Source: Actinidia chinensis (lineage: Eukaryota; Streptophyta; Magnoliopsida; Ericales; Actinidiaceae). From it: a stretch of DNA of 27,500 nucleotides. The notes beneath the pieces were generated by a model. The model did not search any database, was not told the DNA's origin, and worked only from the letters and a program-made list of their open reading frames with translations. Where the stretch lies: contig CM018914.1 of NCBI GenBank assembly GCA_009663005.1, forward strand, positions 9,777,344 to 9,804,843, written 5' to 3'. Shown piece after piece: positions 20,258 to 27,500 of the stretch. The position numbers and the translations under genes were made by a program. Position 1 is the stretch's first letter. Every line of letters begins with the position of its first letter.

Positions 20258-21141
20258 CATAATAACTAGTCCATAGCCTTTCTCTCAATGGGGAATAGAC
20301 GTGTTCGGACCTCTATCCTAAGCTCCATCATAGAGAAAATTCTTGATTATCGCTAAAGACTACTTTACAAAATGGAAAGAAGTGGAACATCTCGTCAAAA
20401 TCAATAAAAGGAACACCAAGAATGTTTTTGAAATAATATCATTTGTCGATCTGGGATCCCAAAGTTTATTGTCTTCGACAATGCGTAGCAGTTCAACAAC
20501 GATGGAATCAAACTACTTTGTTTGGACCTCGCTATCTCTCATCATTTCTCCTCGCCAAGTCATCCTCAAGCAAACGACCAAGTAAAAATCACCAATAGGA
20601 CAATTTTGAGAAACCTGAAGGCGAGGTTAGAGAAATCCAAGAGTGAATGGGTAGACAATTTCCAAGTGTACTATGGGCCTACCACATAATGAGCAGAATC
20701 CCAACGAGTGAGACACCATAATCCCTGGTATATGGGACAACATCGGTCATACCAGCAGAGATCTGAATGCCTAGCTTCAGACAATGAATTTCGATAAAAA
20801 GAATAATGAAACAGAACTAAGTTTTAATCTTGATATCCTCGCCAAAAGGAGGGAGTGTGTCGAGCTGCCTACAAGCATCAGGTCATCAGTACTCATTAAC
20901 TCGCACTTCCCCCATGTTAGCTCGAGCACCCAGTGTCATTTTTGCTCGGTGACCTGATCCTGAGGGAAGTCACTTTATCTACGAAAGAACTCAATGCTGG
21001 GAAGCTCAGCCCGACATGGGAAGGTCCGTACAAAATCATCAAGGTGTCCAAGCCATGATGAATTTATTGGTTAAAGACATGGGCAGGAGAGCACTACCCC
21101 ACCCTTAGAATGATGAACACTTGAAGAAGTACTACCAATAG
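20258..21141 (+). pseudogene. Tat integrase catalytic core and C-terminus (right of insertion)
   Basis: The protein interrupted at 6668 continues here: PWPFSQWGIDVFGPL (about 20271-20320), FLIIAKDYFTKWKEVEHL (20338-20395, first catalytic Asp kept), then a frame change to IVFDNA and QFNN (about 20468-20500, second Asp kept). SHHFSSPSHPQANDQVKITN follows (20534-20593). The third catalytic residue, normally Glu in QVEVTNRT, is Lys (AAA at 20585-20587). Then NLKARLEKSKSEWVDN, a badly degraded stretch, and the C-terminal blocks LREVTLSTKELNAGKLSPTW (near 20963) and EGPYKIIKVS. The end LKKYYQ is followed by TAG at 21139-21141. Dead by both frame and active site. Confidence 0.92.
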
Positions 21142-21931
21142 TTATTTGTCATATGATGGAGGTCGCATAAATAATGTTTATTTGTCATCGCCAAAGATCT
21201 ATCTTATTAAAGTGGTTGCCAATTTTCATGAATTATGGTTATTTTAATGGAATCAAGAGTTTCTCCAAATCAATTTTATTATCTTCACCTGGTATTAAGG
21301 TCACCAAAATAAGAGTGATGATATCGCAAATGAAAACAAACACATTGTTATTGAGGAGACACATATAAAGAGGAGGCACAAATATGAAGAAAAATTGCAA
21401 TCTTGTTCAGGTCACCTTTACATAGACGTTGCCATTACAAAAAAAAATGTATATATAGAGAGAGGTGCCTAATGGGAAAACGGTTGATGTCTAGTTCGTC
21501 CTTCTCCTCTAGGTCAGGGTCAATCTGGAAGTCTTGCATGTCGAGGTCGGGATGGAGAATTCCGATATGCTTTTTTCATAAATCGAAACCCTCGCCAAAA
21601 TATGAAAAAATTGTTTTCCCCATGGCATCCGTGTAATCGTCAAAAGACTTAAAACTCTTGTATCACTAACTCCTTGGCGAGGGCCTCCTCCCTTTTAGCT
21701 TGGTCACCTCTTCTCATGCCTCTCCAAGGTAGTGTCATGTTCCTCCTTCATCCTCCTCGGCGGCATGCTGCTCATTGGCCTCAAGTTTGGCTACTTGTCC
21801 TTTCAGCTCTTTGGCCACTTTTTGGGCATGGGCCATCTGATCTCCAACTAAAATAGCCTAGCCTATAGGGTCATCGCCTCGTCTCATATCTCTTTACCTC
21901 GTTCGACAAGAGAGGATCCAAGCACCACTGC

Positions 21932-22003
21932 CTACAAAAAATAGAACTTATCAGAACATTGGAAATATGTAAGTATGGACACAGGTCAGAGGGCGGTACT
22001 CAC
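21932..22003 (-). other. Probable intron in the antisense ORF
   Basis: Minus strand: a strong donor CCAA|GTGAGT and an acceptor TTTTTTGTAG|GCAG enclose 72 AT-rich bases. The flanking coding blocks (LPLHFSQ before, the LLSNEV/coiled-coil part after) belong to one protein. Canonical GT-AG ends and a short plant-type length. Confidence 0.6.
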
Positions 22004-22024
22004 TTGGCTAAAATGGAGTGGAAG

Positions 22025-22030
22025 AACATA
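22025..22030. repeat. Direct repeat AACATA, left flank of the 1.59-kb insert
   Basis: Candidate target duplication. The pair with 23620-23625 encloses the insert, and one copy belongs to the TATGTT of the antisense coding sequence. Confidence 0.7.
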
Positions 22031-23500
22031 TTGTTGCCACCAGATAATCAACCCTAGAGGGGGGGTGAATAGGGTTTTTGACAAACTTTTCTTTTAATAA
22101 AAATTATACGAATTTAAGAGTTTTGAATAATTTAAGAAGCATTATAATGTAAAGAATATAAATGAGCACATAATAAAGAGATAGGGAGAGAGATCAAACT
22201 CGGCGATTTATAGTGGTTCGGGCTACCTGACCTACGTCAACTCCCCAAGCACACCACCTTGAGATTTTCCAATCCACTAATGCCAAACTCCTTACGGGTG
22301 GAGTTTACAACCTTTACACGTTCAAGAGCACACCACTCTTCTCACAAGGTGAAAAAAAATCCCGGTTCACAACTCACAGGTCACACCAACCCTCAGGGTC
22401 ACACCAACCCGCTTTGATACAATCAACTATTGATCGGATTTGAGATTTCTCTCACCATAACCAATTTTCCTTTTTGGAGAAAGGATATCTAAATGAAGCT
22501 TGTTACAATGATACTCTCATAGAACTCTTGTATGAATCAAACTTGAAAGGCTCAAAGAAAATTGAAGGAAGTATGCTCCTGAGTTCTAAAGCTTTTTTTT
22601 CTCACTTGATTGTCTTATAATGAAAGTTAGAATAATGTATTTATAGGCCTTACAAGAATATACCCCGGAATTGAAATTTGCTACCAATTTCAAATTTGAA
22701 TCACCTTTCAAAGTCAGAAATTCTTTTAATTATCCAAATTTTCAAAAGTTGCCACTTACAACATTTTCAAAGTCCAAAATTGTTTCTTCTTTCTCCAATT
22801 TTTTCAAAGTTGGCACCAACATTTTCAAGTCAGAAATTGTTGGCTAACCAATTTTTCAAACTTGGAATCAAATTTTTCAAGTCAGAAATTGGTGCATCCC
22901 AAATTTCAAAAGGTTGGCAACTACATTTTCAAAGTCAGAAATTGTTTCTTCTTCCAATTTTTTCAAAGTTGGCAACCACATTTTCAAAGTCGCAAATTTG
23001 TTGCTAACTGCACTTTTTCAACTTGAAATCATTTTCAAAGTCAGAAAAATTGTGTACTCTAGCTATTTTTTCAAATTTGTAATCAAATTTTCAAAGTTCA
23101 GAAAGAAAATTTGTTGCTAGCATATTTTTCAAATTGGAATTAAATTTTCAAAGTCTAAATTGTTGATAGCCATTTTTCACAACTTGACATCAAATTTTCA
23201 AAATCAAAAATATTTACTTTAGTCGCCCATTTTTTTTAAAATTATAATTAAATTTTCAAAGATAAAAAAAATTATTGCTAGCACATTTTTAATAACTTTT
23301 AAATTTTAATGCATTTTGTGTATTCTTAAAATGCATGAAGGATATTTAAGGTCATTTTAGAGTCCTCAATAATTTAACCATCAGGGCTTTCAAAAAATAC
23401 CCTAATGACAGTTTCTTTCATTCTTGAGATCTTCGTGCTTGAAGTCTTCTTACTTTTGCAAGTCCAAATATCTTGATTATTTTTTTGCTCCTTGAGAATA

Positions 23501-23540
<40 letters not shown>

Positions 23541-23619
23541 TAATAATTAGAGCAATAAGAATAGAATTTGTTATCAATCAAATATTTGCAACATAATCGG
23601 ATTGACGCCATAAGGGCCT
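22031..23619. mobile_element. Unclassified 1.59-kb dispersed repeat inserted in the Tat antisense ORF
   Basis: Flanked by AACATA at 22025-22030 and 23620-23625. Removing one copy plus the insert joins the two parts of the antisense ORF in frame. On the + strand it opens TTGTTGCCACC, then has CCCTAGAGGGGGGGTGAATA (22051-22070), and near 22206-22260 TTATAGTGGTTCGGGC and CTACGTCAACTCCCCAAGC. I recall similar words in widely dispersed plant repeats but cannot name the family. No coding capacity and no clear terminal inverted repeat or LTR were seen. About 40% of it is a tandem array. A 5-6-bp duplication would fit an LTR-type derivative (solo or non-autonomous), but the ends are not clearly TG..CA. 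Confidence 0.7.
22680..23300. repeat. Tandem array, about 11 units of 46-63 bp
   Basis: The word TTTTCAAAGTCAGAAATT recurs, with variants, at about 22704, 22767, 22828, 22874, 22926, 22980, 23032, 23087, 23143, 23196 and 23252. Each is paired with a half-unit like CAATTTTTCAAACTTGGAATC. The first units are close copies; the last three or four decay into A/T runs. Frames at 22678-23007 and 22914-23120 are by-products of the array and not genes. Confidence 0.88.
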
Positions 23620-23625
23620 AACATA
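23620..23625. repeat. Direct repeat AACATA, right flank of the 1.59-kb insert
   Basis: Second copy of the six bases at 22025-22030. The true duplication could be five bases within this word. Confidence 0.7.
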
Positions 23626-23974
23626 GTGGATCCGCATTATTTCAAGGCCCATCTTGCCCAACGCCTTCCTATCAACAGGCAAAATAAACACCTAGAGAAG
23701 CGTGGTCGCCGCACGACTTGACGACACCTTGGACTTGGATGGGCCCTTGGCAACTGGCCTCTTCTTCTTATCATCAAGAGGCAGCATGGAACCCTTCTTC
23801 TTGACGTCCGTCGCTTATTTGCCCTTTTTGGAGGGCGAGATGTTGAGTCTTTCATCTAGAGGGCATTTCTCATTGATGACAATGCCCTTTGCCCCCGCTA
23901 GGATCGCACCCTTTGGCCTGCTGACCCATTGGCCATCTAGGCGAGCTTCTTCATGTTGATATGCTTCCACATAG

Positions 23975-24039
23975 CTATAAAAAAACCCAAAGTTAGTTAA
24001 TAAAATTGATGAAATACTTAAAAAGGAAAGAGGTAGAAC
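23975..24039 (-). other. Possible intron in the antisense ORF
   Basis: Minus strand: the acceptor T-run ending ATAG precedes the YVEAYQHEEAR block; a candidate donor GTTCTACC lies 65 bases upstream. The interval is AT-rich and breaks the frame. The donor is weak, so its exact position is uncertain. Confidence 0.4.
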
Positions 24040-24533
24040 CATTAAATCTGAGCTCAGAGGCAGCCATGGATCTAATCAGGCCTCCGAGCTAAAGCTAGAG
24101 CTACCTGGTTCCCAATTAAGAAAAAGGGCAAATTTTTGCCCTAAGAAGTGATAGCAATGTTTGATTTGGAAAGGGAGGTAAGATGGTTCCTATCTCGGGA
24201 CAGAAACCATATTCTTCTTAATGGTTCCTATGTACTCCACCGAGCCATCTCGGGAATGGTCACCTTGGGGTAATCATCTCGAGAAAGGCAGGACTCACCC
24301 TCGTCGTCCGCAATGTGAGCTGCATCGTCTGCGGGTTTCCTTTAGCATTATTCCCACCACTGGACACCATGTTTTCAGAGCTGAGGACAAAGCTTTAGAA
24401 TAAAAATTTTGAGTGAAAGACGTCCTTAATTGGGTAGAACTTTCCTTGCTCTAGCGTGCCTGAGATCTGGTCAAATCTTTCTTGCTCGATCTCGGTCAAG
24501 GTAGGCAATACGTTGTAGCGCCGACCTGAAAGT

Positions 24534-24538
24534 GTTAA
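24534..24538. repeat. Candidate target duplication GTTAA left of the Tekay element
   Basis: Five bases directly before the terminal TG of the Tekay LTR. The partner copy should follow the other LTR outside the window, so this cannot be verified here. Confidence 0.4.
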
Positions 24539-25727
24539 TGTCATGACCCAACTTATTTATACACGAAGGTCCACCCTTATAACAGGTGTCATCGTGACCA
24601 GCTAGTGAATCACACTCACTAAGGCTTATTACTCAACTAGTTTAGAATTTTTTTTACTTGAATGCAATTATATATATACAGAAGTGTAATAAATTAACCA
24701 GAGCTGACATGTATGAAAAAGTATACAATATTATTTATCCTACTTATATATAAATATTTACAATTACGGTTGTAGCTATAATGTCCAGCACAATCTTCAA
24801 CAAAACTTTATAAGTTCAAAAAATCTAACATTCCCATACTAAGTACGTAGTATATGCCTTCCAAAATCAACGCTAGGGTCACCCGCCCTCAATCGCCTTC
24901 CACTTCATTCTCACTACCTGAAATGTTACGTACAACTACGTTTTAAACGCTAGGCTAGTGTGTGTCAAGTTATATAATATTAATAAGTGCCCATAAAATT
25001 ATGTAACATCACTTCATTTCAACATGAAAAAATTTTACTTTGTCAATCCTTTTTCATTTCAATCATTGGCTCATTTAGGCACATTTACCTTGATTCCATA
25101 CCATGAATTCAAAATCATATTGGATTGACTCTTGCGACATATACACTCGTTCAATTACCAGTCATTAGGAAGCGACCCTAATATAATATATGGCTTTATA
25201 TCATCCATGATCATCTAGTTACGATCCCACCCTTATTACATCACATCTCGCTCTATATTTTTCTCTAGCGGTCAGGGCACCGTTCAAAGCATGTGTCATC
25301 TAAAACATATTTTTTTAAAATAATATTTTTTTATATTTTATGACACATTTAAAACATACCATGCATTTAATCATAAAATATAATCATGTTTAATCAATAA
25401 AATATACATTCTTTTATCACAAAACTTATATTTTTAAGTAAGTAAAATTTAACAAGACTCACCTTAGATTTATATCACTTATTTATTTATGTGCTCGCTC
25501 ATAAGCTAAGGTAAAGGTTCATCAGATTTCGTTCCTATAATTAACAATTCTGAATTTAGGATTTTTTTTCTTTAATTGTCCTTTCGTTTATCTTATTTGT
25601 CTAACTGAATTACCATTTAATGTGTCTAATATAAGAGTAGTAATCGTGTATAAGGTATCGGGAGTGAATTGGGTATTAGACAAATTGATTGGGTTTCAAA
25701 TTATAAAAAAAAATGGGTTAAACTTGT

Positions 25728-25905
25728 TGGAAAAAACCTGTACAGGTTGGGAAAAGCTAGATCGGTTCAAGACAAAACAGTAGTTCTTTGGAATGCTAGA
25801 CCGGCTGGGGAAAAGCTGGACAGGTCCAAGACAAGACTGTAGGTTTATTGAAAAAGTAGGATCGATAGTGAAAAAATTGGACCGGTCCAGGACAAGATAG
25901 AATAT
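25728..25905. repeat. Three tandem units of about 61 bp inside the Tekay LTR
   Basis: Units start near 25731, 25792 and 25853. The shared core is GGGAAAAGCTGGAC followed by a GGTCCAAGACAAGAC-like word (GGTTCAAGACAAAAC, GGTCCAAGACAAGAC, GGTCCAGGACAAGAT). Between units lies a second, shorter CTAGACCGGCT-type word. Copies differ by roughly a fifth of positions by eye. Confidence 0.75.
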
Positions 25906-26286
25906 TATATTCTTTCTTTCTTGGCTTGACTTTCAAGCTTGTTTTGAGCTACTAAACCTCTAAATTAGGAAAAACACTTAAAATAAAAATTTATAGGTAT
26001 TTGAAATAGGTTTCATATGCAACTCGAATCAAGTAAAAAAGTTATCGTATGAGGGACTTGCGCCCAACATACTAATTGACTGTTTTGACAAAAAATTGGA
26101 CTTAACTTCTAATTGGATTTCAATCCTACAACAACATATACGTGAACCATTCTCGATATTGAACTTTTAACCATGATAGGGTTATTACTCCTATATCAAG
26201 TGTTCAAACTCTTTCTCTAGTGGAAGAGAATACATAAAGATATGAGAGAAATAAGGGTTTACTTGAAACGGAGAAGAACATGATAA

Positions 26287-26448
26287 TCTCTACTGCTCCT
26301 TCTCTACCTCTACCTTTCTTTTCCTCTGTCTCTCTTTTTACTAAACTCTATCTCTTTCAAGCTCTCTTCCTTTCTCTCTTTCTCTCTTCTTCCTTTCCTT
26401 TCTTTTTCATTTTCTCTCTTTCTCTCTACCTCTCTTTCTCTCTTCTCA
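26287..26448. repeat. CT-rich low-complexity tract in the Tekay LTR
   Basis: About 160 bases of T/C with CTCTCTTT- and TCTCTACC-type words, purine-rich on the element's own strand. It generates overlapping open frames on both strands (26280-26543 and 26310-26561) that are not genes. Confidence 0.8.
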
Positions 26449-26771
26449 CGCATGAGCATGCTGGGACAAAAGGAGTGGGGGGTGTTTTTTTGACTTTGGG
26501 TGACCATGGGGTGAGTCACCAAGCCATTAATGGCTTGTGGTAACTTATGGTAGTGAGTCACTCAACCATGTGACCCTCATGGCGCCACATGGTCCCGCCT
26601 TGATTGCTCGACATGTATCTCAATTTATGTTCAATTTATCAAAAAATATATCAAGGTATAATTTGTATTATCGTAAAATTTCTAAAAAAAAAATTAAATT
26701 GCTACCATAGTATTTACTTATTTACCCTTACTATAATAAATTAAAATTAATTTACGGGTCAGGGTATTACA

Positions 26772-26784
26772 TTCTCCCCAACTT
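26772..26784 (-). other. Polypurine tract of the Tekay element
   Basis: Minus strand AAGTTGGGGAGAA, ending directly at the first base of the LTR. It would prime plus-strand synthesis. Position and purine content set the LTR boundary. Confidence 0.75.
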
Positions 26785-26926
26785 AGAAGTTTGGTCTTCC
26801 AAACTCGCCTACGTCGTATTTACATCGTATTTATATCATTTAATGTTTCATATCCATGTCTCGACTCGATCTATATTAACAATTCTAATACTATTACGAT
26901 AATAAGACATAAGTTAAAATTTTACC

Positions 26927-27192
26927 TTATTCAAAAAGACATAGACTTAATGTATCATATCCATGCCGCATGTCCCTTTCTTTCTCCTAAGTGGCTTCTC
27001 CCATCAATTGGTTCTCCCACCAGACCTTGACCAACGGAATGATTTAAATCATAAGTTGTTTCATGATTGGCACTGGTCGTTCCTCAAATTGCAAGTTCTT
27101 TTCTAAGTCTATCGGTGGTTGTAGCAACACATGAGTTGGATCCGTAACATATTTCCTAAACATTGATATGTGAAACACATCGTGAACGTTTG
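26927..27192 (-). pseudogene. Tekay integrase C-terminus and chromodomain remnant
   Basis: Minus strand, one frame: [20 protein letters not shown], then LLQPPIDLEKNLQFEERPVP, followed after a TAA by PLVKVWWENQLMGEAT and EKERDMRHGY, ending with TAA at 26927-26929. This is the end of a chromovirus integrase. The last blocks correspond to the chromodomain, where the W of WxNxxxxEATWE is replaced by TAG (TGG to TAG). The chromodomain would guide insertion to modified chromatin. It lacks everything upstream because of the deletion at about 27190. Confidence 0.85.
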
Positions 27193-27500
27193 TGAATTCT
27201 TGGTAGTAGATACTTGTTCTTGATTGTAACTTTGTTCAACTCGCGATAATCTATACACAATCTCATCGTTTAGTTTTTCTTCTTCTCAAATAACATCGGT
27301 GCGCCCCACGGCAACGAACTCAATTGTACGAATCATTTGTCTAGTAATTCTTGCAATTGTGTCTTTAACTCCTTCAACTCTACAGGAGCCATGCGGTATG
27401 GTGTTCTAGAAATTGGATGAGTTCCTGGCGTAATCTCAATGATAAATTCGATTTCTCTATTCACAGGCATTCTTGACAACACTTCGTAAAATATCTCAAG
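27193..27500 (-). pseudogene. Tekay reverse transcriptase, N-terminal fragment (runs off edge)
   Basis: Minus strand from the edge: [20 protein letters not shown], then [31 protein letters not shown], a TGA in place of Gly, FVQLSSLPWGAPMLFEKKKN and [20 protein letters not shown], ending at LPRI. This is the beginning of a Del/Tekay RT up to the YPLPRI block. The fingers and palm beyond it, including the YVDD site, RNase H and most of integrase, are missing. One frame apart from two stops, so this copy is less decayed than the Athila insert. Confidence 0.9.

Larger units (their letters stand above)
21435..24530 (-). pseudogene. Tat antisense extra ORF (gypsy-type plant transposon protein), interrupted
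   Basis: On the minus strand, opposite to Tat gag-pol. The N-terminal part shows TLTEIEQERFDQISGTLEQG and FYPIKDVFHSKF (24400-24520), then degraded sequence. After a probable intron (23975-24039) comes YVEAYQHEEARLDGQWVSRP, PLDERLNISPSKKGK and a lysine-rich run (VKKKGSMLPLDDKKKRPVAK), then KALGKMGLEIMRIHYVLPLH, which is split by the 22031-23619 insertion. After a second intron (21932-22003) a coiled-coil-like stretch follows (QMAHAQKVAKELKGQVAKLE), then FDDYTDAMGKTIFSYFGEGF, ILHPDLDMQDFQIDPDLEEK and a TAA at 21435-21437. Tat elements are known to carry such antisense ORFs; similar proteins are annotated as putative gypsy-type transposon domain proteins. Function unknown. The start lies beyond the Tekay insertion. 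Several stops are present. Confidence 0.7.
1572..24538 (+). mobile_element. Outer Tat-lineage Ty3/gypsy retrotransposon, degenerate and interrupted
   Basis: The element runs on the + strand: LTR, primer-binding site, gag, protease, RT, RNase H, second RNase H, integrase (split), then an antisense ORF downstream of pol. That order, the protease motif [12 protein letters not shown], the duplicated RNase H and the antisense frame are typical of the plant Tat lineage. The span includes two later insertions (6674-20252 and 22031-23619) and is cut on the right by a third at 24539. Without them, about 7.8 kb of Tat sequence is present. The 3' LTR is not in view and should lie past the right edge. 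Many stops and at least five frame changes in gag-pol make it non-autonomous. The left boundary is inferred from a TG start and a composition change. Confidence 0.85.
24539..26771 (-). repeat. 3' LTR of the Del/Tekay-like element
   Basis: On the minus strand it opens TGTAATACCCTGACCCG, directly after the polypurine tract, and would close GTTGGGTCATGACA at 24539. Both ends have the TG..CA form, and the opening and closing words are of the type seen in Del/Tekay LTRs. The length of about 2.23 kb is plausible. The left end is an inference, because the partner LTR is not in the window. It contains a 60-bp tandem repeat (25728-25905) and a CT-rich tract (26287-26448). Confidence 0.65.
24539..27500 (-). 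mobile_element. Del/Tekay-like chromovirus retrotransposon, partial (runs off right edge)
   Basis: On the minus strand from the right edge: the start of RT, an abrupt junction to the C-terminal part of integrase with a chromodomain remnant, a spacer, a polypurine tract and the 3' LTR. The order and the motifs [17 protein letters not shown] and [18 protein letters not shown] are typical of plant chromoviruses of the Del/Tekay group. It inserted into the Tat element next to its antisense ORF. The 5' portion and the second LTR lie outside the window. It is dead through stops and a large internal deletion. Confidence 0.87.

Noticed and set aside
22680..23300. CRISPR-like look of regularly spaced repeats
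   Set aside because: Repeats and intervals are both related sequence, the unit length varies and copies decay; no unique spacers. The setting is a plant retrotransposon.
23637..23959. Arg-rich minus-strand frame (RRTSRRRVP…) and its plus-strand partner
   Set aside because: A frame-shifted reading of the lysine-rich part of the antisense ORF; the adjacent frame gives the recognisable VKKKGSMLPLDDKKKRP sequence.
24539..24600. Start of a plus-strand LTR (TGTCATGACCC)
   Set aside because: Considered as a separate element, but the minus-strand polypurine tract and chromodomain at 26772-27190 place one minus-strand LTR over 24539-26771, with this as its U5 end.
26280..26561. Overlapping 83-87-codon frames on both strands
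   Set aside because: Both arise from the CT-rich low-complexity tract; the translations are runs of Phe/Leu/Ser or Arg/Glu/Lys.

Overview
The window is repeat-dominated DNA from a flowering plant. It is AT-rich, has no bacterial-style operons, and almost everything recognisable belongs to decayed Ty3/gypsy LTR retrotransposons of three plant-specific lineages (Tat, Athila, Del/Tekay). No intact host gene, tRNA, rRNA or CRISPR array was found. Lineage names rest on recognised protein motifs, not on a database search. No gag-pol frame is intact.

Layout. 1-1571 is AT-rich flank without a recognisable gene. At about 1572 an outer Tat-lineage element begins on the + strand: 5' LTR with a TATA box (1572-2070), decayed primer-binding site, gag, protease, RT, two successive RNase H domains and the zinc-binding start of integrase (to 6668). 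The integrase is then cut by a 13.6-kb Athila-like element on the minus strand (6674-20252), flanked by a perfect 5-bp target duplication ATGGT (6669-6673 and 20253-20257). The Tat integrase core resumes at 20258 and ends at 21141.

The Athila insert, read on the minus strand, has its 5' LTR at 18783-20252, a tRNA-type primer-binding site at 18758-18775, gag with a CCHC knuckle, protease, RT, RNase H, integrase ending at 12567, a 72-bp-period repeat that echoes its own LTR, an env-position reading frame (about 9890-11100), a polypurine tract and the 3' LTR (6674-8180).

Downstream of the Tat pol lies an antisense reading frame (minus, 21435 to about 24530). It has plausible introns, a coiled-coil-like stretch and an acidic C-terminus, in the position where Tat elements carry an extra antisense ORF. 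It is interrupted by a 1.59-kb unclassified repeat (22031-23619) flanked by AACATA direct repeats. Removing one AACATA copy plus the insert restores the reading frame across the site. That insert carries a tandem array of about 11 units.

From 24539 to the right edge lies a Del/Tekay-like chromovirus element on the minus strand. It has a 2.2-kb LTR, a polypurine tract, a chromodomain remnant, and an internal deletion that joins the start of RT directly to the C-terminal part of integrase. The Tat 3' LTR is not seen and should lie beyond this last insertion.

Inferred history: Tat inserted first; the Athila, the 1.59-kb repeat and the Tekay element are three later insertions into it. All have decayed by stop codons (largely C-to-T or G-to-A), frameshifts and deletions.
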